Below are positions 8,400 through 16,194 of a stretch of 64,000 nucleotides of DNA, piece by piece. Position 1 is the first letter of the stretch; each line of letters opens with the position of its first letter. The position numbers and the translations under genes are program-made. The notes under the pieces were generated by a model, which did not search any database, was not told the origin of the DNA, and saw only the letters and a list, made by a program, of their open reading frames with translations. The DNA comes from Streptomyces sp. NRRL B-1140 (GTDB taxonomy: Bacteria; Actinomycetota; Actinomycetes; Streptomycetales; Streptomycetaceae): contig NZ_LGEA01000097.1 of the NCBI RefSeq assembly GCF_001280065.1, positions 65,507 through 129,506 of the forward strand, written 5' to 3'.

Positions 8400-8433
8400 C
8401 AACCTACGAGCCGTAAAGACCCGTTGTAGGGTG
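8400..8433. promoter_or_regulatory. shared divergent promoter with inverted repeat, AhpD-like/MocR pair
   Basis: The 47 bases between the two starts hold an imperfect inverted repeat: CAACCTACGAG (8400-8410) opposite GTTGTAGGGTG (8423-8433), 8 of 11 positions symmetric. Each arm doubles as a -10 element: TAGGTT on the minus strand (8407-8402) ends seven bases before the ATG at 8393, and TAGGGT on the plus strand (8427-8432) ends eight bases before the GTG at 8441. Both transcripts would be leaderless, and each -10 lies in the other's -35 zone. Confidence 0.5.
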
Positions 8434-8440
8434 CATTTCC

Positions 8441-9853
8441 GTGGGAGATTCGTGGGTCAATGTGGCGGAGCGCATCGGCTCCGACCTGCATCTGGAGCTG
8501 ACCGGGCCGGGCGGCCGCCGGGCGGCGCTGATCCGGGCCCTGCGCGAGGCCGTCCGCAGCGGGCGGCTCGCCCCGGGCATGCGGCTGCCGCCGTACCGCT
8601 CGCTCGCGGCGGACCTCGGTGTCGCCCGCAACACGGTGGCGGACGCCTACGCGGAACTCGTCGCGGAGGGCTGGCTCACCGCCCGGCAGGGCTCGGGCAC
8701 CCGGGTCGCGGAACGGGCCCAGCCGCTGCGGCCCGCCGCCCGTGTGCCGAAGAAGGCGCCTGCACGCGAGCGTGGTCCGCGGCACGACCTGCGGCAGGGC
8801 ACGCCGGACGCCTCGGCCTTCCCGCGCACCGCCTGGCTGACCTCCTACCGGCGGGCCCTCCAGCAGGCGCCCCACGAGGTGTTCGGGCCGGGCGACCCCG
8901 CGGGGCGGCGGGAACTGCGGGAGGCACTCACGGAGTACCTGGCACGCGCCCGGGGCGTGCGGACCGCGCCGGACCGGATCGTGGTCTGCTCCGGTTTCGC
9001 GCACGCGCTACGGCTGCTGTTCGGCGGCGGCGTCCTGCGCGGGCCCCTGGCGGTGGAGGCGTACGGACTCGGGTTCCACCGGGAGGTCCTGGCCGCGGCC
9101 GGTGTGCGGACCGTGCCCCTCCCCCTCGACCAAGACGGCGCACAGGTCGGCCGGTTGGGGCGCGAACGAGCCGTACTGCTCACGCCGGCGCACCAGTTCC
9201 CGACCGGCGGCCCGCTGCACCCCGCGCGCCGGGCCGCCGTGACCGACTGGGCACGCGCGCGAGGCGGGCTGGTCCTGGAGGACGACTACGACGGGGAGTT
9301 CCGCTACGACCGCAAGCCGGTCGGCGCGGTCCAGGGGCTCGGCCCCGAGCAGGTGATCTACATCGGCTCGGTGAGCAAGAGCCTGTCGCCGGCGGTGCGG
9401 CTGGGCTGGATGGTACTCCCGGAGCGGTACGTCGGCGCCGTGCTGGAGGCCAAGGGCGAGCGGGAGGCGTGGGCGAGCGTCCTCGACCAGCTGAGCCTGG
9501 CGGACTTCCTCACCTCGGGGGCGTACGACCGGCACGTGCGGCGGATGCGGCAGCGCTACCGCGGCCGCCGGGACCGGCTCGTCGCCGCGCTCGCCGAGTA
9601 CGCGCCGCACATCGAGGCCACCGGCATCGCGGCCGGCCTGCACGCGGTGCTGCGGCTGCCGCCCGGCACCGAGGCGTCCGCGGTCAAGGCCGCCGCCTGG
9701 CAGGGCATCGCCCTCGACGGCCTCGCCGCCTTCCGGCACCCGGAGACCCGCATGGCCGAAGGGGACGGGCTCGTCGTGGGGTACGCGACCCCCTCCGAGC
9801 ACGCCTACGGGCCGGCCCTGGAGGCGCTGTGCGGTGTGCTGCCGCCGCCGTGA
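8441..9853 (+). CDS. PdxR/MocR-type regulator: GntR HTH fused to aminotransferase domain
   Basis: A 470-residue chimeric transcription factor. Residues about 20-90 form a GntR winged helix (L-P-P-Y-R-S-L-A-A-D-L-G-V-A-R-N-T-V-A-D-A-Y), followed by a basic linker and a fold-type I aminotransferase-like domain (about 125-465). The PLP-lysine region S-V-S-K-S-L-S-P-A-V-R-L-G-W is near residue 310 and the Y-D-G-E-F-R-Y-D block near 285, so cofactor binding is expected to be intact. MocR proteins usually sense PLP or an amine and control a neighbouring divergent gene, here the AhpD-like one. The GTG start at 8441 has no ribosome binding site but a -10-like hexamer eight bases upstream, suggesting a leaderless mRNA. 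Confidence 0.88.
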   Translation: MGDSWVNVAERIGSDLHLELTGPGGRRAALIRALREAVRSGRLAPGMRLPPYRSLAADLGVARNTVADAYAELVAEGWLTARQGSGTRVAERAQPLRPAARVPKKAPARERGPRHDLRQGTPDASAFPRTAWLTSYRRALQQAPHEVFGPGDPAGRRELREALTEYLARARGVRTAPDRIVVCSGFAHALRLLFGGGVLRGPLAVEAYGLGFHREVLAAAGVRTVPLPLDQDGAQVGRLGRERAVLLTPAHQFPTGGPLHPARRAAVTDWARARGGLVLEDDYDGEFRYDRKPVGAVQGLGPEQVIYIGSVSKSLSPAVRLGWMVLPERYVGAVLEAKGEREAWASVLDQLSLADFLTSGAYDRHVRRMRQRYRGRRDRLVAALAEYAPHIEATGIAAGLHAVLRLPPGTEASAVKAAAWQGIALDGLAAFRHPETRMAEGDGLVVGYATPSEHAYGPALEALCGVLPPP

Positions 9854-9908
9854 CCGCTGCCGCCGCCGTGACCGGCCCCTGGGCGGAAGTCCGGAAGCCC
9901 CGGGATAC

Positions 9909-10721
9909 CTAGGACTTGCGTCCGACCGCCCCGTAGCCGGGGATCACCCCGTCGTCCTGCCCGGGCACGGGCTCGCCCAGCTCGGGGTGCCAGTGGTGGG
10001 GCACCTCGACGCCGGGCTCGACGAGGTCGAGGCCGTCGAAGAAGCGGGCGAACTCCTGGCGGGAGCGCAGGGCCAGGGTGACGCCGGCGGCGCGCAGCTT
10101 GTCGGTGGCCGCCTTCGACTCCTTCGGGGTGAAGTCGGCGGTCGCGTGGGTCATCACCAGGTAGCTGCCGGAGGGCAGTTCGGCGAGCAGGCGGTTCACC
10201 AGGTCGTGGGCGCCGTCCTCGTCGGAGACGAAGTGCAGCAGCGCGACCAGCGACAGCGCGACGGGCCGGGTGAAGTCCAGGACCTTCCTCGCGCCCTCCA
10301 AAATGGCGTCCGGGTCGCGCACGTCGGCCTGGAGGTACTCGGTCACGCCCTCGTCCGTGCCGCGCAGCAGGGCCGCGGCATGGGCCAGGACGATGGGGTC
10401 GTTGTCGCAGTAGACGACCCGGGCGCCGGGCGCCGTCTCCTGGGCGACCTGGTGGAGGTTGGGCTCGGTCGGGATGCCGGTGCCGATGTCGAGGAACTGC
10501 CGTACGCCGTTGCGGGCCAGCCAGCGTGTGGCGCGGTGCATGAAGGCGCGGTTGACCCGGGCCATCACCGGCACTCTGGGGTCGAGGGTGAGCATCTGCC
10601 GGCCCATCTCCTCGTCGACCGGGTAGTTGTCCTTGCCGCCGAGGTACCAGTCGTACATCCGCGCGGGATGGGGTCTGGTCGTGTCGATCTGGACGGCCGA
10701 GGTGGGGTCCTGCCCGGTCAT
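9909..10721 (-). CDS. DUF574 family SAM-dependent methyltransferase
   Basis: A 270-residue protein of the Streptomyces-expanded Methyltransf_19 (DUF574) family. The N terminus holds the family hallmark P-A-R-M-Y-D-W-Y-L-G-G-K-D-N-Y-x-V-D (about residues 17-34). The SAM-binding motif F-L-D-I-G-T-G-I-P-T (near 76) and the V-V-Y-C-D-N-D-P strand (near 100) follow. No substrate is established; genomes of the genus carry dozens of copies, often beside HTH-DUF5753/DUF397 genes, as here. The ATG at 10721 is preferred over the slightly longer upstream start because family proteins begin with a short polar leader. Confidence 0.85.
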   Translation of the reverse strand: MTGQDPTSAVQIDTTRPHPARMYDWYLGGKDNYPVDEEMGRQMLTLDPRVPVMARVNRAFMHRATRWLARNGVRQFLDIGTGIPTEPNLHQVAQETAPGARVVYCDNDPIVLAHAAALLRGTDEGVTEYLQADVRDPDAILEGARKVLDFTRPVALSLVALLHFVSDEDGAHDLVNRLLAELPSGSYLVMTHATADFTPKESKAATDKLRAAGVTLALRSRQEFARFFDGLDLVEPGVEVPHHWHPELGEPVPGQDDGVIPGYGAVGRKS

Positions 10722-10801
10722 GAGGCACTCCGTAAGGCGCAAGGGACGGTCGATTCAGCACCAGCGTAGGAAGGTTGAGGACAGAAAATGGCACGTACGC
10801 A

Positions 10802-11056
10802 TCAGGAGAGCAGGAAGTCCGCCTCCCCCGACTTCGCCCCCTCGATGAAGGCCGTCATCTCGTCGGTGGTGTAGATCAGCGCCGGCCCGTCCGGGTCGGT
10901 GGACTGACGGAGGGCGATCCGGCCGTCGGCGAGCTTCATCGCCTCCAGGCAGTTGCCTCCGTTGCCGCCGCTCCACGGCTTGTGCCAGCCTTCGCTGCCC
11001 AAGTCGCGCGCGGGCATACCGTTGTAGACGTGTTTGCGCGGCTTGATGCGATCCAT
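10802..11056 (-). CDS. DUF397 small protein, partner of the HTH-DUF5753 regulator
   Basis: An 84-residue cytosolic protein. W-x-K-x-W-S-G-x-x-G-G-N-C (about residues 24-36), the R-x-S-x-D-P-D-G-P region (about 50-60) and a terminal F-x-x-G-A-K-x-G-E-A-D-F are the DUF397 signature. DUF397 proteins are nearly always encoded directly after a WhiJ-like HTH protein and are thought to antagonise or modify it. Here the ATG abuts the upstream TGA with no spacing, so expression is translationally coupled. It belongs to the set running from this gene to 13256. Confidence 0.9.
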   Translation of the reverse strand: MDRIKPRKHVYNGMPARDLGSEGWHKPWSGGNGGNCLEAMKLADGRIALRQSTDPDGPALIYTTDEMTAFIEGAKSGEADFLLS

Positions 11057-11917
11057 TCACAGCTCCTTGCGGAGATCCCGGAGGATCTCCTTCGTGCGAT
11101 GTGCCGTAGCGGCCTGCGCCGCCATGCGGTCCATGACCTCGAGGTGGGTCGCCACCTCGGTGCGCGCGTCGAGGTAGACGGCGCCGGTCAGGTACTCGCT
11201 GTAGACCATGTCCGGCAGTTCGGGCATGGCGAATCGGAACAGCACGAACGGCCCGTACGTGCCCGGGTGCGGGCCATTGGCGAACGGGGCGATCTGCAGC
11301 GTCACGTTGGGCAGCTTCGTGGCGTCGAGCAGTTTGTCGATCTGGGCCCGCATCACTTCCGGGCCGCCGGCCGGGCGCCGCAGCGCGGTTTCGTCCATCA
11401 CGACCCACAGCCGCGGAGCGTCCTCGCGGGTGAGCAGGTCTTGGCGCTGCATGCGCAGGGCGACATGGCGCTCGATGTCATCGGGCCGGGTCTGGCCGAT
11501 GGCGCCCGACCGGAGCACCCCGCGCGCGTAGTCCTCGGTCTGCAGCAGTCCGGGGACGAAATGGGGCTCGTAACTGCGGATGACGCTGGCCGCGCCCTCC
11601 AGGCTCACGTACATCGAGAACCAGCCGGGCAGGATGTCGTGGAAACGCTGCCACCAACCGGGCCTGTTGGCCTCCTCGGCCAGCAGAACGAAGGCCTCGG
11701 CCTCCTCCTCGGGGATCCCGTAGGCCTTGAGGAGCAGTTGCAGGTACGGGATTTTGAGCGCGACCTCGGCCATTTCCATGCGGCGGACCGTTGCGGGGGC
11801 GACGCGGAGGATGCGCGCGGCCTCCTCGCGCTTCATTCCGGCGCGTTCCCTCAGGTCCAACAGGCGTCGGCCGAGAACGACCTGACCGACCGTCGGCGCG
11901 GACCGCGGTTCACTCAC
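11057..11917 (-). CDS. WhiJ-type XRE helix-turn-helix regulator with DUF5753 domain
   Basis: A 286-residue DNA-binding protein. Residues about 12-65 form an XRE HTH (L-G-R-R-L-L-D-L-R-E-R-A-G, then A-A-R-I-L-R-V-A-P-A-T-V-R-R-M-E). Residues about 95-275 match DUF5753 (I-R-S-Y-E-P-H-F-V-P-G-L-L-Q-T-E-D-Y-A-R, and later P-N-V-T-L-Q-I-A-P-F). WhiJ relatives control sporulation or antibiotic production in Streptomyces together with a DUF397 protein and a divergent RsbW-like ATPase, and all three are here. The GTG start has a GGAGG site six bases upstream. The likely targets are the palindromes in the 251-base gap upstream. Confidence 0.9.
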   Translation of the reverse strand: MSEPRSAPTVGQVVLGRRLLDLRERAGMKREEAARILRVAPATVRRMEMAEVALKIPYLQLLLKAYGIPEEEAEAFVLLAEEANRPGWWQRFHDILPGWFSMYVSLEGAASVIRSYEPHFVPGLLQTEDYARGVLRSGAIGQTRPDDIERHVALRMQRQDLLTREDAPRLWVVMDETALRRPAGGPEVMRAQIDKLLDATKLPNVTLQIAPFANGPHPGTYGPFVLFRFAMPELPDMVYSEYLTGAVYLDARTEVATHLEVMDRMAAQAATAHRTKEILRDLRKEL

Positions 11918-12107
11918 GCTCCACCTCCAGGAAGAGTTCTGACGAGCCGGTCACACCAAACGCTGACAGCCCGGCGGCGCCATTCGAGGACCCTTCCGAA
12001 GAACTGATTCGAACAAAGGTTTCGAACGCATCTTCGATGATCTCAACTGGCGCCGCGCGGGGTGCTGTTGCGAGCAGTGTGCCACGGCCTTTCAGACCGT
12101 CACACAG

Positions 12108-12161
12108 CACTCTGCAATTTTCAGAGTGACACTTGCCAAGTGTTCACGGCGCGGCGATAGT
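12108..12161 (+). promoter_or_regulatory. palindromes and leaderless promoter upstream of the RsbW-like ATPase gene
   Basis: Two adjacent inverted repeats are visible: CACTCTG (12108-12114) with CAGAGTG (12122-12128), and ACACTT (12129-12134) with AAGTGT (12138-12143), the latter extendable with a one-base bulge. The second overlaps a -35 hexamer TTGCCA (12133-12138), which is 17 bases from a -10 GATAGT (12156-12161). The -10 ends seven bases before the GTG at 12169. A repressor on these repeats, perhaps the divergent HTH protein, would block the promoter directly. Confidence 0.55.
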
Positions 12162-12168
12162 GGCAAGC

Positions 12169-12825
12169 GTGATTCCGTCCGCGCCCTTAGGAACAGACGC
12201 CGCCGCAGGCCCTCCCGGGCTTCGCGCCGCCACGGAAGAGGTCCCCCTCGGGGCCGCTGCCGAGCGCCGGTTCCGTTTCGAGCTGGCCGCACACCCGGGT
12301 TCTCCGGCGCAGGCCAGACGCCTGACCCGAGCCCGGCTGACGGGCTGGTCGGTGTGCGAGGACACGTGCGACAGCGCGGCCCTGGTGGTTTCCGAACTGG
12401 TCACCAACGCCATCGTGCACACGGCGAGCACCCACATAGTGTGCGAGCTGCACGACGGTGACGACCTGGTGCGGATAGCCGTGCGCGACGAGGGCTGCGC
12501 CCCTGGCCAGCCCCGCGCCGCCGGCCGGACACGGCCCGAGGAGGAGCACGGGAGGGGGCTGCTCCTCGTCGACGCCCTCTGTCATTCCTGGGGCGCCCAC
12601 GAGAACGGCCCCGGGCTGCTGGTCTGGGCCGAGCTGCCACGCACGGCGGACCCGTCGGGCGATCCGGCCGAGCCCTGTGACGACCTGGGCTGGGGCGCCC
12701 GCCCCAAGCGCGGACCCTCCGACGACCAGGACGACGGAGAGGGAACCCACCAGGAGGCCCGCCACCCGCGCGGAGTCCCGGAGGTCCCCCCGCAGAAGAA
12801 CCGCCGAGAGACGGGGCGCGCATGA
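12169..12825 (+). CDS. RsbW-like ATP-binding (GHKL) protein, anti-sigma-factor type
   Basis: A 218-residue protein. The HATPase_c_2 domain (about residues 30-145) has the N box E-L-V-T-N-A-I-V-H-T, a G1-like D-E-G-C-A-P-G and a G2 box G-R-G-L-L-L-V-D-A-L, the layout of Streptomyces RsbW relatives that bind ATP and may phosphorylate or sequester partners. The last 60 residues are polar and low-complexity. I start at the GTG at 12169 because a promoter ends seven bases before it; the TTG at 12133 that would lengthen the protein is the -35 box itself. It is divergent from the HTH-DUF5753/DUF397 pair, and its stop overlaps the next start (ATGA). Confidence 0.8.
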   Translation: MIPSAPLGTDAAAGPPGLRAATEEVPLGAAAERRFRFELAAHPGSPAQARRLTRARLTGWSVCEDTCDSAALVVSELVTNAIVHTASTHIVCELHDGDDLVRIAVRDEGCAPGQPRAAGRTRPEEEHGRGLLLVDALCHSWGAHENGPGLLVWAELPRTADPSGDPAEPCDDLGWGARPKRGPSDDQDDGEGTHQEARHPRGVPEVPPQKNRRETGRA

Positions 12826-13256
12826 GCCCCGCACGGGGAGACCGCGTGCTGAACCTGGACACGCTGCTGCGCGTGCGCCGCGAGCTGCGGGCACCGGGTC
12901 CGGCCCTGCGGCTGCCCGTGCCCGAAGGCATGACGGCCCCGCTGGGCTGTGACGCGGTCGCCGTCCCCGCCGCCCTCGGCCCGCTGGTCATGCCGCGGCT
13001 GCCCCGCGTGGGCTGCGTCTACGCCGACGAGAGGCACTGGTGGTGGCTGGTGCCGTCCGACTCCGACCACGCCCTGGAGTGGCCCAAACCGGCGCGGTAC
13101 GTCACCGGCGCGGCCGTCCCGGACCTGCCGGAGATTCCGGACCTGATCCACCGCCCGGACGGCACCCTCCCGTACACCCCGCCGATACCCCTCTATTTGG
13201 CGCTGTGCCGCACGACGGGCACGGCACCCTCCTGGTCCCGTCCGGTCAGCGCGTAG
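12822..13256 (+). CDS. hypothetical protein coupled to the ATPase gene
   Basis: A 144-residue protein I do not recognise. It starts in an ATGA overlap with the RsbW-like gene, so the two are co-translated. The middle has an aromatic cluster H-W-W-W-L-V-P (about residues 68-74), and the end carries Y-T-P-P-I-P-L-Y-L-A-L-C-R-T. No signal peptide or membrane helix is evident. I recall similar proteins next to ATPases of this kind in Streptomyces, suggesting a dedicated partner. Codon use is typical for the genome, supporting a real gene. Confidence 0.7.
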   Translation: MSPARGDRVLNLDTLLRVRRELRAPGPALRLPVPEGMTAPLGCDAVAVPAALGPLVMPRLPRVGCVYADERHWWWLVPSDSDHALEWPKPARYVTGAAVPDLPEIPDLIHRPDGTLPYTPPIPLYLALCRTTGTAPSWSRPVSA

Positions 13257-13571
13257 ACGCCCCCGCCGGATCACCCCGCAGACGACCTCCCCGGTCCCCG
13301 CACGACCGGCCTTGTCACCCGACCCGATACGGACGGCACGGCCGGCCCGCGCACCGCCGACGCCCCTCCCTTCCGGCGCCCCCTTCATGCCGGCGCATGC
13401 CCCCCTCCCCTCACCACTCCACACCCCCGCGCCGCCCCGCACCTCCCGCGGCCGGGTCGTGCGCCCGCGCGCATCCGGCGCCCCGGGCTACGCCCTGCCC
13501 CAGGCGGAGTCCGCCCGGCGATAGTGGCCGTTCATGCAGGAGCGGGCCCGAGCGGAGGAGGTCGGTCAACC
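13257..13571 (+). other. intergenic region upstream of the ABC exporter
   Basis: A 315-base, C-rich stretch without a convincing gene. A short open frame at 13312-13524 encodes a Pro/Ala/Arg-rich product with no start signals and looks like random GC-rich sequence. The ABC gene's ribosome binding site (GGAGG, about 13555) lies at its end. No terminator or clear promoter was found. Confidence 0.5.
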
Positions 13572-15527
13572 GTGGCGAAGAAGCGGACCGCGCCGGAGGT
13601 GTCCGAGTCGGAGCGGCTGCTCTTCGGCGGGCCGCTGCGCTACGACATGGGCTGGAACAGCCACGCCGAGGCGTTCCTGGAGCTGAACTTCCGCGCCATG
13701 ATCACCCGGCTGCCGTCCCTGCTCGCGGCCAGCCTCCGGCTCGCCCGGCAGGCCGACCGGGGCGCCGCGCGCATCGTGCTGGCCGCCGAGGCGGGCCGGG
13801 GTGTGGCGCAGGCGGTGAGCCTGCTCGCGGTGAACAGCGCGCTGGGCCGGCTGATGGGCGGCGGCGGAATCGACGACCGGTTGCGCGGAGCCGTCCCCGC
13901 CCTGGTCACGGTGGCCGTCGTGATGTTCCTCGCGGCCCTGCTGCGCGCCGCGAGCACCTACGCCACCGGCAGGCTGGAGCCCAAGGTCGAACGTGTGGCG
14001 ACGGAGCAGTACCTGGAGCGGGCCGCGGCCGTGGAGCTGGCCGCGATCGAGGACCACGCCTTCCACAAGCTGCTGGACACCGCGCAGTACGGCGCCGCCT
14101 CCGCGCGCCGGATGATCTCCTACGGGACGCGCGTGATCAACGCGATGATCTCGCTCGTCGCAGCGGCGGGCGTGCTGACCGTGCTGCACCCGGCCCTGCT
14201 GCCGCTGCTGGTCACCATGACCCTGCCGAGCGCCTGGAGCGCGCTGACCGTCGCCCGGCGCCGCTACGAGTCCTTCCACGCCTGGGTGCAGCACGCCCGC
14301 GCGGGCCGGCTGCTCGGCAGCCTGCTGATCGAACCCGAGGCGGCCCCCGAGATCCGGGTGCACGGGGTGGGCTCCTTCCTGCTGCGGCACTTCCGCGCGA
14401 TGTCGGAGACGGCCGAGGCCGAGCAGGCCCGCCTGGCGAGGCTCGCCGCGCGCACCGGCCTGATCGCGGCGGCGTGGACGGGCCTGGCGACCGTGGCCAC
14501 GTATGCGACGCTGGGCGGGCTGCTGCTGGCGGGCGCGATGGCCCTGTCGGTGGCGGGTACGGCCGTGATCGCGATCCGGACCGGCTCGCAGAGCCTCGAC
14601 ACGCTGGTGGTGGAGGTCAACGCGCTGCACGAGGAGGCGCTCTTCGTCGGCGATCTGCACCGGCTGTACACCGAGGCGGACCAGTGGGCGATCCCGGCGG
14701 GCGGCACACGGCTGCCGGAGGACCCGCGCGAGATCCGCTTCGAGAACGTCACCTTCCGCTACCCGGGCGAGTCCGCCCGCCCCGCCCTCGACGACGTGAC
14801 GCTCAGCCTGCCGCTGGGCCGGATCGTGGCCCTGGTCGGCGAGAACGGCTCGGGCAAGACCACCTTGGTCAAGCTGCTCGCCGGGCTCTACACCCCGGAG
14901 CGGGGGCGCATCCTGTGGGACGGCGTCGACGCGTCGACCGCGGACCGGCACCTGCTGGCCGAGCGGATCGCGATGGTGGCGCAGGACTTCAAGCGGTGGC
15001 CGTTCACGGCCCGGGTGAACGTCGCCCTGGGGCGTACGTCGGTGCCCGTGTGCGAGGACCGGCTGGCCGCGTCGATCGCCGAGGCCGGGGCGGAAACGGT
15101 GGTCGCGGACCTGCCGCGCGGGCTGGACACGCTGCTCGCCCGCAACTTCAGCGGCGGGCACGAGCTGTCGGGCGGCCAGTGGCAGCGGCTGGGCATCGCC
15201 CGGGCGGCCTATCGCCGGGGCCGCATCCTGATCGTGGACGAGCCGACGGCGGCCCTGGACGCCCGCGCCGAGCTGGAGGTCTTCGAGCGGATCCGCGCCC
15301 TGGCCGACAGCGGCCAGACGGTCGTACTGATCACGCACCGGCTGGCGTCCGTGCGGCACGCGGATCTGGTGCACGTCCTGGACCAGGGCCGGCTCGTGGA
15401 GTCGGGGACGCCGGACGAGCTGCTGGCGACCGGCGGGCTCTACGCCGAGCTGTACGCGCTCCAGGCGGAGCAGTTCGCCTCGTCACCCGCGCCGGTCGGG
15501 AAGGTGCCGGCGCCGAAGGCGGGCTGA
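13572..15527 (+). CDS. ABC transporter, fused permease/ATPase (exporter type)
   Basis: A 651-residue half-transporter. The N-terminal ~340 residues hold five or six membrane helices of the exporter fold. The ATPase domain has Walker A G-E-N-G-S-G-K-T-T near residue 425, signature L-S-G-G-Q-W-Q near 531, Walker B I-L-I-V-D-E-P-T near 550 and the switch histidine I-T-H-R near 586. The organisation resembles exporters tied to peptide or lipid export, but no cargo is evident. The GTG at 13572 is chosen from its GGAGGAGG site about ten bases upstream. A 60-residue ORF converges on it with ten bases between stops; a functional link is only a possibility. Confidence 0.85.
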   Translation: MAKKRTAPEVSESERLLFGGPLRYDMGWNSHAEAFLELNFRAMITRLPSLLAASLRLARQADRGAARIVLAAEAGRGVAQAVSLLAVNSALGRLMGGGGIDDRLRGAVPALVTVAVVMFLAALLRAASTYATGRLEPKVERVATEQYLERAAAVELAAIEDHAFHKLLDTAQYGAASARRMISYGTRVINAMISLVAAAGVLTVLHPALLPLLVTMTLPSAWSALTVARRRYESFHAWVQHARAGRLLGSLLIEPEAAPEIRVHGVGSFLLRHFRAMSETAEAEQARLARLAARTGLIAAAWTGLATVATYATLGGLLLAGAMALSVAGTAVIAIRTGSQSLDTLVVEVNALHEEALFVGDLHRLYTEADQWAIPAGGTRLPEDPREIRFENVTFRYPGESARPALDDVTLSLPLGRIVALVGENGSGKTTLVKLLAGLYTPERGRILWDGVDASTADRHLLAERIAMVAQDFKRWPFTARVNVALGRTSVPVCEDRLAASIAEAGAETVVADLPRGLDTLLARNFSGGHELSGGQWQRLGIARAAYRRGRILIVDEPTAALDARAELEVFERIRALADSGQTVVLITHRLASVRHADLVHVLDQGRLVESGTPDELLATGGLYAELYALQAEQFASSPAPVGKVPAPKAG

Positions 15528-15537
15528 CGGCAACGCG

Positions 15538-15720
15538 TCAGGCCGTGGCGTCGGCCGCGTCCCCGCTGCGCACGATCACCAGGAACATGTCCGTGGCGAG
15601 GTCCATGACGACCTCGGCAGGCAGGCCCTCGCTGCGCCGCGCCTGCGCGAATTCCTCCGCAGGCCAGGAGCCGCGCGGCCCACCGGCGGGAAAGCGCTCG
15701 AGCACCGTTCGCCCGTTCAC
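15538..15720 (-). CDS. small hypothetical protein (60 residues)
   Basis: A short ORF with good gene signals: GTG start at 15720 with a GGAGGTG ribosome binding site at ideal spacing, and typical third-position GC bias. The sequence has no signal peptide or helix. It contains R-F-P-A-G-G-P-R-G-S-W-P-A-E-E-F-A (about residues 9-25) and E-V-V-M-D-L-A-T-D-M-F-L-V (about 36-48). I recall comparable small proteins scattered in Streptomyces genomes but no function. It faces the ABC exporter gene; a minor 6-bp hairpin lies between the two stops. Confidence 0.65.
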   Translation of the reverse strand: MNGRTVLERFPAGGPRGSWPAEEFAQARRSEGLPAEVVMDLATDMFLVIVRSGDAADATA

Positions 15721-16194
15721 CCTGCACCTCCATGTAGCGCTGTACTCGTAGAGTTAAACGCCAACGATGGGGTGAACGGCTCGGGAAGTGACGGTTCTGA
15801 GACGTACTTGACACGCGTTCACCGCTAAGTGTGACCAACTTCTCAGCCTCTTGGCGCATGTGTTCACTTTCCGCACCAGTCGTCGCACTCGTCGTGACGA
15901 CACTCGTTTCTCACTTCCCGCAGACGCCCCAAAGCCCTCAGTGGGCCCCTTCGCCGCCTGGGAGGGGGCATCGATGCTCTTGATCGTCGTGCGTGAGGAC
16001 GGCGGATGCGCTGATGATGAGCTCGGCGGGACCCGTCCGCGGCGGAAGGCGAGGCGTCACCACGCCGACGTGCGGCGGCGCAGCAGGGCGGCATGAGCCG
16101 AACCGCACATCCCGTCACCACTGCGTCGTGGGGCGGGCCGGGCGAGGGCCCTGGCCTCACCACCCCGACTGTCGGCTTCTGAAAGGAGCCCGGC
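15721..16194. other. long intergenic region, 474 bases
   Basis: No supported gene is seen. The left part (15721-15900) is relatively AT-rich and must contain the promoter of the 60-residue ORF. TTGACA occurs at 15808-15813 but with no -10 at a workable distance. A small inverted repeat GTCGT-g-ACGAC lies at 15891-15901. Open frames at 15851-16096 (+) and 15864-16208 (-) give Arg-rich, family-less products and are rejected. The ribosome binding site of the next gene (AAAGGAG) is at the right edge. Confidence 0.45.

Noticed and set aside
12133..12168. TTG at 12133 as start of the RsbW-like gene
   Set aside because: It coincides with the -35 box of a good promoter whose transcript begins about 12169.
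13312..13524. 70-codon frame ahead of the ABC exporter
   Set aside because: Pro/Ala/Arg-rich and lacking a ribosome binding site.
15808..15836. TTGACA-based promoter in the 474-base gap
   Set aside because: No -10 sequence at 16-19 bases; the nearest TAAGTG is only 12 bases away.
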